A stretch of DNA of 64,000 bases from Labilibaculum filiforme (GTDB lineage: Bacteria; Bacteroidota; Bacteroidia; Bacteroidales; Marinifilaceae). How positions within the stretch are numbered: the stretch's first letter is position 1; the number at the start of each line of letters is the position of its first letter. A model generated the notes under the pieces. The model worked only from the letters and a program-made list of their open reading frames with translations. It ran no database searches and was not told the DNA's origin. Location: assembly GCF_002843315.1 (NCBI RefSeq), contig NZ_MVDD01000008.1, positions 62,001-126,000 on the forward strand. The letters run 5' to 3'. The position numbers were made by a program, and so were the translations under genes. Below are positions 37,767 to 47,349 of this stretch, in pieces.

Positions 37767-37775
37767 TTAATGTAT

Positions 37776-37828
37776 AAAAACTACTGCTCATCTTTTCATA
37801 AGGAAATAGAGTAGTAGTTTTTATTTTA
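37776..37828 (+). terminator. terminator after purD
   Basis: Stem AAAAACTACTGCTC / GAGTAGTAGTTTTT with one G-U pair and an 18-nt loop, followed by ATTTTAT. Confidence 0.7.
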
Positions 37829-37857
37829 TATTGTTGTTCGCTAAAAGCTAAAAAATC

Positions 37858-38832
37858 ATGCTCTTAAAGACAATTAAAGGACGCCATTCTATTTTGTTGC
37901 TCCTAATTCCGGTTATTATCGTATTGCTTTGGATGAGCGCGCTTCTGCATTCAGAATCTTTAACTGTTGGGCAGCAAATGCCATTGTATGAACTATTGTT
38001 ATTCGTAACAGCAGGCAATAATCTCGTTTTAAGTTTGGTGGCCTGTTTGCTTTTAATATTAATGGCTTATGGAATGGTACGCTTGAATGAGAATTATATA
38101 TTTATTCGGCAACGAACAGATCTACCTGCCTTTGTATTTGCTTTAATTGCTTCTGGAACAATTTCATTAGGAGGAATGCATCCGTCCTTATTTGCTGCAT
38201 TTTTACTATTTCTATCTGTCGATCGGGTTTTTAAAATTTATCAGGGAACCGCAACACTTTCCAACTCTTTCGATGCTGGTTTTTTAATCGGTTTAGCAAG
38301 TCTGTTTTATTTATTTGCAGCAGTGTACCTATTTTGGTTTTGGGTGGCATTAGCAGTATTAGGATATTTACGTGGAAAAGAAATTTTAGCTGGTTTAATG
38401 GGATTTATGGTTCCTGTTTTTTTGGTGGTAGCTTGGTATTTTTGGAGCGATGATATAGGTGAACTTCAAAAAACAGTAGAAAGTCTTGCCTTTTTTCAGA
38501 ATAGTTTAGGAGATGTATCTGTTTTTCAATATGCTTATTGGGGAATTCTTGGTTTTTTAGTTGTATTGTCTTCTATGTATATGTTTAATGTTTATGAGGA
38601 GAAAAAAATTAGTTCTCGTAAGTATTTTATTATCCTACTGAGTTTCTTTCTTGTTTCAGCTCTTAGTTTTAGCTTTTTTAACGGTGCAGGAGTCGAGCAA
38701 TATTTTATTAGTATTATTCCAGTAACCTACATAACGAGTCATTATTTTGTATTGCAAAAGCATGCTTGGATAGGAGAGGTATGGTTTTATCTTTTGGTAG
38801 TTTCCAGTATTCTTATTCACTTTATAGGATAA
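37858..38832 (+). CDS. DUF6427-like polytopic membrane protein
   Basis: A 324-residue protein made almost entirely of hydrophobic segments (about 10 helices). The N-terminus LLKTIKGRHSILLLLIPVI and the loop GTISLGGMHPSLFAAFLL match what I recall of the Bacteroidota DUF6427 family. The function is unknown. It lies after purD behind a terminator and ends 6 bp before a hairpin shared with the convergent gene. Confidence 0.7.
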   Translation: MLLKTIKGRHSILLLLIPVIIVLLWMSALLHSESLTVGQQMPLYELLLFVTAGNNLVLSLVACLLLILMAYGMVRLNENYIFIRQRTDLPAFVFALIASGTISLGGMHPSLFAAFLLFLSVDRVFKIYQGTATLSNSFDAGFLIGLASLFYLFAAVYLFWFWVALAVLGYLRGKEILAGLMGFMVPVFLVVAWYFWSDDIGELQKTVESLAFFQNSLGDVSVFQYAYWGILGFLVVLSSMYMFNVYEEKKISSRKYFIILLSFFLVSALSFSFFNGAGVEQYFISIIPVTYITSHYFVLQKHAWIGEVWFYLLVVSSILIHFIG

Positions 38833-38837
38833 AAAAA

Positions 38838-38863
38838 AGTGCCATCTCCTAAGAAATGGCACT
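38838..38863 (-). terminator. terminator of the DUF4114 gene
   Basis: Arms AGTGCCAT / ATGGCACT with a 10-nt loop. On the minus strand it is followed by eight T. It also lies directly after the convergent DUF6427 gene. Confidence 0.8.
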
Positions 38864-38882
38864 CCATATAATAAGTTTGATC

Positions 38883-40754
38883 TTATTTTACAACAATATT
38901 TGTCATGTCGAAAGCAGTTGCTACTAAAGCATCTTCTTCATTGTCAGTAACTGTGAAAATAATATCATTAAAGTCAATGTCACCTGAAGGTAATTGAACA
39001 TCTTCAAATCCTAATACAATATCTTTACAGTTCGATTCAAGAAACAATACATGTTGTTGTGTTGCATCTTTATTCCATGCAACATTGGTATAATGACGAT
39101 AAACACCATCAACAGTTTCTCCATTTTTCCAACCTTGAGCAATTAAGCAAAATCCAATTACTGTGTTTTCTGGGAAATCTACATTACCTAACTGAACGCG
39201 ATCACCAGTTTTAAGGCCACCTCCTGATCCTTCTTTCGAAGCATTAGGGAAAAGCATCTGAAGCTCTAATTCATCAGCACTTGTTGGAGGATTCGCAGCA
39301 TCGTAAGTGTAGTATGCCAATGAATTTTTCCATCCAGCACCTTCGCCAACAAAAGTTAAGTAAACAGGAGAGTCTTTAACTAATCTTAGAATTAGGTTGT
39401 TTTCATCAGAAAATAATTCAGAATTAGCTGTACGGTTATCTTTGCCTTCTGGGAACATTGCAAGAATGTTATCCACTAAAGTAGCGCATGGTTTTGTTTC
39501 AATGATATCATCAGGTACACCTTCGTCCATTTCAATGGTAAGAATTTTTAATCCACCAGTACCAGCAGCAACAAAAATATAGTTACCTCTCGATTCAACA
39601 AAATTTACCGAAGCATCAAAATTCATACTTCCTAGCAACGTAACCTCATTGTTATTTTCTGGAACCATAGCACCAACATAAACACCAGCACCACCATTAC
39701 CTATGAGTAATAATTCTTCATTCAAACTTACCGAGTTAGTTACGTAATCCGAATCAAGTCCACCTTCTGGAGTTGATGGGCGATTAAAACGTTCCCTTAA
39801 AGTTCCATCTAAATTACGAATATCTAATCCCGATACATTTAAAGCTGCAAGGATATACTCATCAGTAACATCAATTTCAGTTTTTGACTCATCGGTAATT
39901 GGACCTTGAACTTCAATTGCATTTAATTCGGCTAAATCAGCTTTATTAAATAATTGAATTTTCTCGTTAGTTGCGTTAAGAACGTAAACATTATCATCAT
40001 TGCTACTTAAAGATCTAGCATCGTTAATGTCAATTGCTTTTACTAAAGAGTAATCGCTACGTTTAAAAACGCTTAGTGTACCATCCGATCCACTAGTTGC
40101 ATAAATAAAATCTTCATCCACTTCAATATCGGTTCCTACATAAGAAGGAAGATCAATTAAGTTAGAAATTGACATGATTTTTTTAGAATTACTCAATTCT
40201 AAGCTCATCAAAACAGCAGGGGATTCAAGAACGTATCCAGCACTTTCAGGATCCAAAGCACCAACCAGATAAATAACACCATCGTAATAGTCAACAGCAC
40301 TTATATCCACATCTTCAAATAATGCAGAAGCTTGTAATGTTGGATTGTCTTGATCTGAAATGTCGAATAATTCAATACCACCACTATATTCACTTCCTTT
40401 GGTATTGTAGGAAACAAATGCCATGTCGTCGATTATTTTTACATGGGTAGCCTGAATAGTTTCTCCTTGTACTTTAGGAGCTTCCACTTCAGCTTTCAAT
40501 TTAAAAGCATAGTTCTTGGTATAATCAATTTCCATTTCTGTAGTTCCATCTTTGGTAGTTGCTCCAGGTAGATTATTGATTCGAACTAAATCATTTTTTG
40601 TTGTAACCCTACTGGATAGCTCGGCAGGATTATTGTTGATGGAAATACTTTTTTCAACTGTTTTCTTTTGTTCGGTTTGCAGACTGTCGTCATTATCCGA
40701 ACAAGAAGAAACAATCAGAAAAAGCCCAATCATTACTAGTAGATATTTTTTCAT
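38883..40754 (-). CDS. surface lipoprotein with beta-propeller repeats and C-terminal DUF4114 domain
   Basis: A 623-residue lipoprotein (signal MKKYLLVMIGLFLIVSSCSD, Cys18). Residues ~90-420 form repeated blades of the LVIVD type (for example AGYVLESPAVLMSLELS, GTLSVFKRSDYSLVKAIDI), a likely propeller. Residues ~430-610 form a DUF4114-like beta-sandwich ending in VLGFEDVQLPSGDIDFNDIIFTV, whose Asp-rich loop resembles a calcium site. Such proteins are typically surface-exposed and involved in binding rather than catalysis. It is monocistronic, between two terminated units. The function is not known. Confidence 0.75.
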   Translation of the reverse strand: MKKYLLVMIGLFLIVSSCSDNDDSLQTEQKKTVEKSISINNNPAELSSRVTTKNDLVRINNLPGATTKDGTTEMEIDYTKNYAFKLKAEVEAPKVQGETIQATHVKIIDDMAFVSYNTKGSEYSGGIELFDISDQDNPTLQASALFEDVDISAVDYYDGVIYLVGALDPESAGYVLESPAVLMSLELSNSKKIMSISNLIDLPSYVGTDIEVDEDFIYATSGSDGTLSVFKRSDYSLVKAIDINDARSLSSNDDNVYVLNATNEKIQLFNKADLAELNAIEVQGPITDESKTEIDVTDEYILAALNVSGLDIRNLDGTLRERFNRPSTPEGGLDSDYVTNSVSLNEELLLIGNGGAGVYVGAMVPENNNEVTLLGSMNFDASVNFVESRGNYIFVAAGTGGLKILTIEMDEGVPDDIIETKPCATLVDNILAMFPEGKDNRTANSELFSDENNLILRLVKDSPVYLTFVGEGAGWKNSLAYYTYDAANPPTSADELELQMLFPNASKEGSGGGLKTGDRVQLGNVDFPENTVIGFCLIAQGWKNGETVDGVYRHYTNVAWNKDATQQHVLFLESNCKDIVLGFEDVQLPSGDIDFNDIIFTVTDNEEDALVATAFDMTNIVVK

Positions 40755-41137
40755 AACTATTTTTTATTTTAACTGATATTACAATTTTAATTTATTTTGC
40801 AAGTTACACTGTTTCGTTGAAAAGATAAGTTTAATTATTGTTAAGCGCCGTAAAGATTTGATGAAAAGCATATTTTTATGGATGAATGAACATATAAAAA
40901 TGCTCAATTGGTGGTTATTTCTATTGATATTCACCTCACTATCTTTGTTTGTAAGGTACTTATAAAACTACATTAAACGCTTGTAAATACTGTATTTTAT
41001 GCTTTTATTACTTTTAAAACAGTTAAGAGTATACGTTAGTTTATTGTTATAGTTATAGCTGATATTTTATAGGGTTGGTTGTTTTTCCCAATATAAAACC
41101 TTAAAAAAACACATTCCGATTTGATGGAAATGAGAAT
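40755..41137. other. intergenic region, no gene seen
   Basis: A 383-bp AT-rich gap between the DUF4114 gene and the flippase-like gene, both on the minus strand. It should contain the DUF4114 promoter. I see no clear promoter boxes, no strong hairpin and no ORF with coding character. Confidence 0.5.
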
Positions 41138-42208
41138 TTATTTGCTAAAATGTTTCTTGATCCATTTAGGAAGAATAAATACTCCAATTAGAAGGTAAGG
41201 ATAGTATGAAATTAGCCTCCAAAGCAAAGCCATTGCTGCTGCAACACCTGCCGATGGAAGAAATTCTCCTAAGTACTTCGTAAAAACCCATTCCGAAAAT
41301 CCACTTCCTCCTGGAGTTGGACTTACCAGCATCATGATCCACATTACTAATTGACGTGCAAATATCATGATATGCTCGGTGATGCTGTATCCTTGAAATA
41401 GGAATGCAAGAAGAATTACATTCACTACCCAATATCTGGCTGTCCAGGAACAAAAGGTAGCTATAAATGCTTTCAACCAGAACCAGAACGGCTTTCTTCG
41501 TAATTCTTTAGAGCTTTCTATAATATCGGTTCCTGCCTGGTTGGCTCCCCGTTTCCACTTTCTAAGTACAGGAAGTTTAAAAATCCACAGTAGTAACCAT
41601 TTTAAACCTCTTGGATTCCAAAATAAACCATAGGTTAACACAATAAAATAACCAGTTTTTACAAGGTAACCTACTAAAGCGAAATAGAGAAGAGAATCCA
41701 ACCATAATGATTGATTGTGAATATCGGTCATAAAAAGCTGATTGATATCCAGAAAAAGAATCAGGAGTGGAAACATGAGAATGAAATACAACTCGTCGAG
41801 AAAGGAGGTTGACATTACTACAGCCGAACTTTTGCCAACTTTTAAGCCTTCCTTATTTAGGTATAAAATTGCTACCGATGTGCCTCCAATTGCCGAAGGA
41901 GTTATTGCTGATGTAAATTCCCAAAGCATAATAATACGGAATGCTTTGCCCCAAGAAAACTTTTTATCGGTAAGAATTCGCAAACGTGCCATGTAACCTA
42001 AATCGCGAATAATCATCATGATTAATGCGATACAAAGCCAAAAAAGGGAATACCACGAAAATTCTATTAAGGAAAGAGTTTTGCCATTAACCTCTTTAGA
42101 CAACATATAAACTACCGCTGCGATGCCAATTAGAATAGGATATACAATTCTACTTGGACGAACTCCATGAAGCAGTTTTTTTTGACTATTGGTTTGATCT
42201 TTGTTCAT
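41138..42208 (-). CDS. UPF0104/YbhN-type flippase-like membrane protein
   Basis: A 356-residue protein with about 8 membrane helices. The segments ALIMMIIRDLGYMARLRIL, FTSAITPSAIGGTSVAILYL and VSPTPGGSGFSEWVF are characteristic of the lysylphosphatidylglycerol synthase transmembrane/flippase-like family (AglD, YbhN, N-half of MprF). It lacks a C-terminal synthase domain, so it is the stand-alone membrane form, thought to move lipids or lipid-linked sugars. The substrate is unknown. Confidence 0.82.
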   Translation of the reverse strand: MNKDQTNSQKKLLHGVRPSRIVYPILIGIAAVVYMLSKEVNGKTLSLIEFSWYSLFWLCIALIMMIIRDLGYMARLRILTDKKFSWGKAFRIIMLWEFTSAITPSAIGGTSVAILYLNKEGLKVGKSSAVVMSTSFLDELYFILMFPLLILFLDINQLFMTDIHNQSLWLDSLLYFALVGYLVKTGYFIVLTYGLFWNPRGLKWLLLWIFKLPVLRKWKRGANQAGTDIIESSKELRRKPFWFWLKAFIATFCSWTARYWVVNVILLAFLFQGYSITEHIMIFARQLVMWIMMLVSPTPGGSGFSEWVFTKYLGEFLPSAGVAAAMALLWRLISYYPYLLIGVFILPKWIKKHFSK

Positions 42209-42309
42209 TTTTTATCCTTAAGCAGACTAAAATTACGCAATTAATGAGTGTATTACTGCTTAATTCGATGAAGAATTTGTTAAAATGCCATAAAATTAGG
42301 ATGAAGAAA

Positions 42310-43164
42310 TCATAAAGAAGGATATTTCTTTTTGTTCTCGGAAGTCACAAGCATAATAAGTTTTTCCTTAAAGTAATTAAAACTATTCTCGCTGACCAGC
42401 TTTTGAAAAATACAAAGTAGTTTAGCATGCGCAGGTACTACGTATCTTATTTTTGGTTTTGGCGATTGACAGGCTTTCCATACTTTTTGGGCAACTTTTG
42501 ATGCTTTTCCCTGTATTTTAATTGATTTGGAAATAAGATGAGTAAGTTGATTGGTCATGTTACTATAAGCCGTATTCTTCGAGTTCTCGTTTGCTTTTGA
42601 TAAGGCAAGGTTTGCCCATTCCGATTCAATAGCACCGGGATTAATCAGGATTACTTTTATTCCAAAGGGTTTTACTTCTTGGCGCAAGCAATCCGATATT
42701 CCCTCCAGGGCATATTTTGAAGCATGGTACCAGCCACCCATTGGAAGTGTCATTCTACCAAGAATAGAGCTGATGTTAATAATTCGTCCTTTCCGATTAT
42801 CTCTCATTTTTGGCAGTACCATTTGGGTTAATTGTATTAGGCCAAAAAGATGGACTTCGAATTGTTGACGAGCATCCTCTATAGAAACATCTTCAATAGC
42901 TCCATAAAGACCATATCCAGCATTATTCACTAAAATATCTATGCTTTTCGATTCTTTATAAATGTAATCTACAATTCGTTTACAATTTTCAGAATTAGTA
43001 ATGTCGAGTTGCATGATTTTTGCACCCTTCTCTTGTAGATCTGTCATTCCAAATAGTTCAGGAGCTGTTGCATAAACTATGTATCCTTTCTGAAGAAGAA
43101 GTAGTGCTGTAGCTTTACCAATTCCAGAAGAAGCTCCCGTTATTAAAACAATTTCTTTATTCAT
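42310..43164 (-). CDS. short-chain dehydrogenase/reductase (SDR)
   Basis: A 284-residue classical SDR. It has the nucleotide-binding motif LITGASSGIGKATA (~6-19), NNAGYGLYG (~84), catalytic Ser in INISSILGRM (~133) and the YxxxK pair in GWYHASKYALEG (~147-151), plus NPGAIES. It reduces or oxidises a carbonyl/alcohol with NAD(P)H. No residue pattern gives the substrate. It lies 102 bp upstream of the flippase-like gene on the same strand and could be co-transcribed. Confidence 0.88.
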   Translation of the reverse strand: MNKEIVLITGASSGIGKATALLLLQKGYIVYATAPELFGMTDLQEKGAKIMQLDITNSENCKRIVDYIYKESKSIDILVNNAGYGLYGAIEDVSIEDARQQFEVHLFGLIQLTQMVLPKMRDNRKGRIINISSILGRMTLPMGGWYHASKYALEGISDCLRQEVKPFGIKVILINPGAIESEWANLALSKANENSKNTAYSNMTNQLTHLISKSIKIQGKASKVAQKVWKACQSPKPKIRYVVPAHAKLLCIFQKLVSENSFNYFKEKLIMLVTSENKKKYPSL

Positions 43165-43322
43165 AATAAATGAATCTGGATCAAATGAAAACTATTTAAT
43201 GATTTCATCTTAAATTAATTATCAGAATATACACAGAATAAGAGTTTTTTCTAAGATGTTGCAGGGATAAATGTTCTTTCTTAAATTTTATTTTTTCGTT
43301 TTGCTGTTGGTAATTTAGGCTT

Positions 43323-43529
43323 TTGGGGAGTAATATCGAAATTATTCATGAGCAGGAAAAGGTCTTCACCAAAGAAGTAATTAATCAGCGATCGGCCAGT
43401 GCAGGCATAACCATCATTCGTTTTAGAGGTGAAACACTTAAGCACCAAAAAGCGGAAATTTTCAAGGTATACGATAAGCTTGGAAATATCCTTTTTATCA
43501 ATGCGAATAGTCGTAAGCTTATCGAGTAG
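43323..43529 (+). CDS. possible small protein, non-ATG start
   Basis: A 68-residue frame (TTG at 43323; open only from 43314, no ATG). The composition looks coding (ITIIRFRGETLKHQKAEIF and KVYDKLGNILFINAN). A hairpin (TAGTAAGAAA, 43527-43536, with TTTCTTGCTA, 43557-43566, then a T-run) starts at its stop codon, as a terminator would. It may be a real small gene or the tail of a degraded one. No family recognised. Confidence 0.35.
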   Translation: MGSNIEIIHEQEKVFTKEVINQRSASAGITIIRFRGETLKHQKAEIFKVYDKLGNILFINANSRKLIE

Positions 43530-43598
43530 TAAGAAAATAAAAGTAGATACGATTTCTTTCTTGCTACCTGCTTTTTTAAATTAAAGCTCGATTGCTAT

Positions 43599-44006
43599 TT
43601 AAACAATTTTTTTATTTAGAATTTTTCCCTGAGCATCTAGCAGTAAAGAGTAGCGGATGAGGTTTTTGTCGCGAACAATAAATTCAAAATTCTGAATGTC
43701 TGTATAATTAATTTTAATCGCATTCATAACTTCGCCGTGTTCTTTTATTGCCTGATAAATAGTTGCAGGTATCGACTCTAATGGAAGATTAATTTTTAAA
43801 CAGGAATAAGTTCCGTTTGTCTGATATATTGCAATATGCTCTAATTCATTTTTATAGAAAATAGCCTCGTAGAATTGATCGGTTTTATTCCATTCGGTAT
43901 TTAAAGGCGTATCAAATTGCTTGTTAAAAGCATCAATTATAGTCTGAGACGGTAATGATTCTTGCGGATCATTAAATATTTTTCGAAATAAGTTTTTGAA
44001 ATCCAT
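43599..44006 (-). CDS. small PepSY-like cytoplasmic protein downstream of the sigma factor
   Basis: A 135-residue protein without a signal peptide. The region PSQTIIDAFNKQFDTPLNTEWNKTDQFYEAIF and the following beta pattern resemble the PepSY-like (beta-lactamase inhibitor-like) fold common in Bacteroidota, though those are usually secreted. It lies 68 bp downstream of the ECF sigma factor on the same strand and may modulate it in the cytoplasm; that link is inference only. Confidence 0.55.
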   Translation of the reverse strand: MDFKNLFRKIFNDPQESLPSQTIIDAFNKQFDTPLNTEWNKTDQFYEAIFYKNELEHIAIYQTNGTYSCLKINLPLESIPATIYQAIKEHGEVMNAIKINYTDIQNFEFIVRDKNLIRYSLLLDAQGKILNKKIV

Positions 44007-44074
44007 TAATTTCTTTTTCAGTTAGATTAATTCTCTCATTGTGACGTGTTTTGTCAAAATAGTAACGGAATTTT

Positions 44075-44644
44075 CTAATCTTTTGGGTGTGTTTTTTTAT
44101 AAAGATAGATAACTCTTGTTCGGGCCCTTTTTAGTCGCATTTTTACGGCATCTTCGGTAATTCTAAGAGTTTCGGCAATTAATTTTCCAGAAAGATTGTC
44201 CTGATACTTCATTAATAGTAAAGCTTTTTCTTCCGGGTGAATGATTTCCAAAATGGCCAGCAGATTTTCGTATTTAAAATCTTCCAAATCAGTTTCCGAT
44301 TCATCAATGATATCTGGTATTTCGTTTTGCTTGTTCCAGTTTGGATAATGCAGTTTTTTCTTTAGCCTTAAATAGTCGATTGAATAATTATAGGTGATAG
44401 AATAAAGCCAGGATGAAAAAGAGGAATTTCCTTTAAAACCAGGTAGTTTTTCGTAAGCTCTAGTTAAAATATCGTTCGCAAAATCCTCTGCTTGTTGTTT
44501 GTCTTTAATAAAGCTGTAGCATTTATCCATCACTTTATTAAAATATCTACGATACAAAAGCTCAAAAAGACTTGTTTTGTTCTCGTGAACGATCAAACGA
44601 ATAAGTTCTTCGTCGCTAGTTTTACTATGATTTTCTCTCTGCAT
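44075..44644 (-). CDS. ECF-type RNA polymerase sigma factor
   Basis: A 189-residue sigma-70 family protein. Region 2 (about 25-95) includes QAEDFANDILTRAYEKL and FSSWLYSITYNYSIDYLR. Region 4 (about 125-185) has LLLMKYQDNLSGKLIAETL and the helix-turn-helix ITEDAVKMRLKRARTRVIYL. The linker is short and there is no extra domain. No anti-sigma factor with a membrane helix is next to it. The downstream small gene is the only candidate partner. Confidence 0.9.
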   Translation of the reverse strand: MQRENHSKTSDEELIRLIVHENKTSLFELLYRRYFNKVMDKCYSFIKDKQQAEDFANDILTRAYEKLPGFKGNSSFSSWLYSITYNYSIDYLRLKKKLHYPNWNKQNEIPDIIDESETDLEDFKYENLLAILEIIHPEEKALLLMKYQDNLSGKLIAETLRITEDAVKMRLKRARTRVIYLYKKTHPKD

Positions 44645-44830
44645 ATCAGTGTATTGAGAGTTTATTTTGATGGTTTGAAATTTTTTTCAATATTTTTTTG
44701 AGTTTCTGCGTTACTTCGATAAAATCTTCCGTCTTAATGGAAATTTCAATCATGATTTAAATTACTTAAACGAAAATAGTCATTGAAATTGAAATAAAAA
44801 CAAGAAAAATAAATTTTACTAAATTAAAAG

Positions 44831-45430
44831 ATGAAAAAAAAGTTGTTGTTCGTATTGGCAGTAGGTACTACTGTATTATTTAGTAGCTGTGGAAAAGTAC
44901 CACAAGTAGAAATTGATGGAGCAAATGCTGCTATCGAAGTTGCTAAATCTGTAGGAGCTAATGTTTACGTTGCAGAAGATTTTGCAGCACTTCAGGATTC
45001 AATGAGATCGGTAAACGAGAATGTTGAAGTTCAAAATGAAAAATTCTTTAAAAATTTCGATCAAGTTAAAGCTCAATTAGTAGTTGTTAATACAATGGCT
45101 GTTGATATTAAAGCTAAAGCTGAAGCTCGCAAAGAAGAAATAAAATTAGAAATTGTTAGTCTTCAGGCAGAAGTTGATTCTCTTGTTTTACAAAACAAAG
45201 AATTAACAACTCAAGCACCAAAAGGAAAAGAAGGTGTTGCAGCATTGGAAGCTATTAAAGGGGATATTAGCTTAATCGAAGCTTCTTTAGTTGATGTAGC
45301 AGGTCTTGTTGCTCAAGATCAATTAATGGCTGCATTAGATAAAGTGAAAGCTGCAAAAGAAAAAGCAGTAGCAATTAATACCGAATTAAACGAGGTAATT
45401 GCTAAATATGCTAAGAACAAAAGAAAATAG
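44831..45430 (+). CDS. coiled-coil lipoprotein (DUF4398-like)
   Basis: A 199-residue lipoprotein (signal ending TVLFSSCGK, Cys20). The mature chain is almost wholly helical and rich in Ala, Lys, Glu and Val, with heptads around KAKAEARKEEIKLEI. Residues ~30-110 resemble the N-terminal helical domain of the next gene's product: VEVQNEKFFKNFDQVKAQL here against WSVENERFFLRRDYKPVL there. This suggests a shared domain of DUF4398 type. It is probably a periplasmic or outer-membrane partner of the following L,D-transpeptidases. A terminator follows, so it may be expressed at a higher level. Confidence 0.72.
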   Translation: MKKKLLFVLAVGTTVLFSSCGKVPQVEIDGANAAIEVAKSVGANVYVAEDFAALQDSMRSVNENVEVQNEKFFKNFDQVKAQLVVVNTMAVDIKAKAEARKEEIKLEIVSLQAEVDSLVLQNKELTTQAPKGKEGVAALEAIKGDISLIEASLVDVAGLVAQDQLMAALDKVKAAKEKAVAINTELNEVIAKYAKNKRK

Positions 45431-45462
45431 TATCAGCCATAATTTCTAACTGATTATTACCT

Positions 45463-45491
45463 CCCTGAAGAGTCTTCTTCAGGGATTTTTT
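45463..45491 (+). terminator. terminator after the coiled-coil lipoprotein
   Basis: Perfect 9-bp stem CCCTGAAGA / TCTTCAGGG with a 4-nt loop, then ATTTTTT. It lies 16 bp before the start of the first L,D-transpeptidase, so it may act as a partial attenuator. Confidence 0.88.
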
Positions 45492-45506
45492 ATAAATGCT
45501 TAAAGA

Positions 45507-46625
45507 ATGGGGAAAGGGAAGAGTAGGCTTCTTGTTCGTGGAGTTATTGCGGTAGTTGGTTTATTGCTTGTTGCGGGTGTAGTGCTTATTTGGTTAAAAC
45601 CAAAGCCTCCTCAAAATGAATTAAAACTTGCCCGAGAGGCACTCAATTCCGCTCAAAAAGCGGGTGCTGAGGAGTATGCAAAGCCTTTGTACAAAGAGGC
45701 GAAGCAACTTTACGATTCAGCCATGAATTCATGGTCGGTTGAGAATGAGCGCTTTTTCCTAAGAAGAGATTATAAGCCGGTATTAAGTTTTGTGAATTTA
45801 ACGATTGCAAAAGCTAGCGAAGCAGAGAAAAAATCTTTGCAACAAATTAAGAATACCAATGTGATTGCAAAACGTGGAATCGACGAATTGGAGATAAAAG
45901 TGCAGCTTTATAATCGGATTTACAAGCAAATGCCTTTGTGTGAGAGTATTAGTAAGTCGCATAATTTGGGAGTGATGAAACTTAGCGAGGCGAAAACTGC
46001 TTACACCAGCGATCGGTTTATCGAAGCATTGGCAAGTTATAAAGAAGCGGCTAAGTACCTAACTGTGGCCAACGAGAAGGCTGATGAGGTTCTGAAAACA
46101 TGGTTTTCGCATTATGCCAAATGGGAAAAGATGGGAGCCGATGCAATACGCTTATCAAAAGGCGGAAATAAAACAATTTTGGTAGATAAAATGGATCATC
46201 AGTTATTTGTTTATCAGAATGGAAAGCTCCTAAGAAGTTTTAATGCAGAATTGGGTATGAATTGGATGGGAGATAAGCGCCACAAAGGAGATAAAGCTAC
46301 TCCGGAAGGAGTTTATAGAATTACTCAAAAAAAAGAAGGCTCGCGCACAAAATTTTATAAAGCACTTTTGATTAACTATCCTAACGAGGAAGATAAGCAA
46401 CGTTTTGCTTCGGAAAAGAAAAAGGGAGCATTGTCCTTTCGAACTCACATTGGGAACTTAATCGAAATTCATGGGTTTGGAGGCAAGGGGATTGATTGGA
46501 CGGATGGTTGTGTTGCCTTGCATAATGAGGATATGGATGTGTTGTATCGACTGGTTGATAATGGAACATCGGTAGTTATTGTAGGATCTTTGAAGCCGTT
46601 AAGCGAGATTTACGAAAAAAATTAA
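45507..46625 (+). CDS. L,D-transpeptidase with N-terminal helical domain
   Basis: A 372-residue protein with a membrane anchor (residues ~8-30), a helical domain (~35-205) and a C-terminal YkuD catalytic domain (~225-365). The catalytic motif is HGFGGKGIDWTDGCVALHN with Cys335. The His and the S/DGC core are kept, with D instead of the common S before GC. Such enzymes make 3-3 peptidoglycan cross-links or attach proteins to the wall in the periplasm. It lies 9 bp before a second transpeptidase. The helical domain resembles the preceding lipoprotein. Confidence 0.87.
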   Translation: MGKGKSRLLVRGVIAVVGLLLVAGVVLIWLKPKPPQNELKLAREALNSAQKAGAEEYAKPLYKEAKQLYDSAMNSWSVENERFFLRRDYKPVLSFVNLTIAKASEAEKKSLQQIKNTNVIAKRGIDELEIKVQLYNRIYKQMPLCESISKSHNLGVMKLSEAKTAYTSDRFIEALASYKEAAKYLTVANEKADEVLKTWFSHYAKWEKMGADAIRLSKGGNKTILVDKMDHQLFVYQNGKLLRSFNAELGMNWMGDKRHKGDKATPEGVYRITQKKEGSRTKFYKALLINYPNEEDKQRFASEKKKGALSFRTHIGNLIEIHGFGGKGIDWTDGCVALHNEDMDVLYRLVDNGTSVVIVGSLKPLSEIYEKN

Positions 46626-46634
46626 TGAAGAATC

Positions 46635-47348
46635 ATGATGAATGATGAAAGCAATTTAGAAGGGGAATTGAATACGAGCATTAAAAAAGGGAAGCTGATT
46701 ACGTTTATTTTTTGGTTACTAATGCCTATTTTCCTTTGGTTTATAATTCTGTTTTTGTTGGTAGGAGTTCCTTATTTGGAAAACAGTCCTTTCATATTTG
46801 ACAAAACGCTAAGTGCAATTCAAGAGAGTGAGAATAATAGTAAGTTCGAGAAGGAGTTGCAGGCAGGAATTACGCAGATACAAAAAAAGATGGATCGGTT
46901 AACTCCCGGGGGAGCCTATTTAATTATTAATACCTCTGATAATACTTTTTCTTTGTATCAGAATAAGGTGCTTGTTCGTGAAGGTTTATGTTCTACCGGT
47001 AGTTATATAAAACTAGAGGCAGAAAATAATAAAAACTGGATGTTTCAAACTCCGAAAGGCGTATTTTCTATTCAGGGAAAAATTACTTCGCCCGTTTGGC
47101 GGAAACCCGATTGGGCGTTTGTAGAGGAGGGTTTACCAATTCCAGGTCCTAATTCTTCAGCTCGTTTTGAAGCGGGTGTTTTAGGAGATTATGCGCTTAG
47201 TTTGGGCAAAGGGTATTTAATTCATGGAACATTGTATAAAAGGTTTTTAGGACAGCCTGTTACGCATGGTTGTGTTCGAATGAATGATGAGGATTTAAAG
47301 ACTGTTTATCAATCCTTGCCAATTGGGGCAAAGGTTTTTATCTACTAA
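46635..47348 (+). CDS. L,D-transpeptidase (YkuD), short form
   Basis: A 237-residue protein. It has a cytoplasmic N-terminus, one membrane helix (FIFWLLMPIFLWFIILFLLVG, ~25-45), a linker and a YkuD domain (~95-237). The active site is LIHGTLYKRFLGQPVTHGCVRMND with Cys213 and the full HG...HGCVR signature. It lacks the helical domain of its neighbour. It starts 9 bp after the previous stop, and its stop is one base before the next ATG, so the three genes are translated together. Confidence 0.88.
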   Translation: MMNDESNLEGELNTSIKKGKLITFIFWLLMPIFLWFIILFLLVGVPYLENSPFIFDKTLSAIQESENNSKFEKELQAGITQIQKKMDRLTPGGAYLIINTSDNTFSLYQNKVLVREGLCSTGSYIKLEAENNKNWMFQTPKGVFSIQGKITSPVWRKPDWAFVEEGLPIPGPNSSARFEAGVLGDYALSLGKGYLIHGTLYKRFLGQPVTHGCVRMNDEDLKTVYQSLPIGAKVFIY

Positions 47349-47349
47349 T

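Noticed and set aside
43599-44006. Anti-sigma factor for the ECF sigma
   Set aside because: No membrane helix or zinc-binding anti-sigma motif; called only a small PepSY-like protein.
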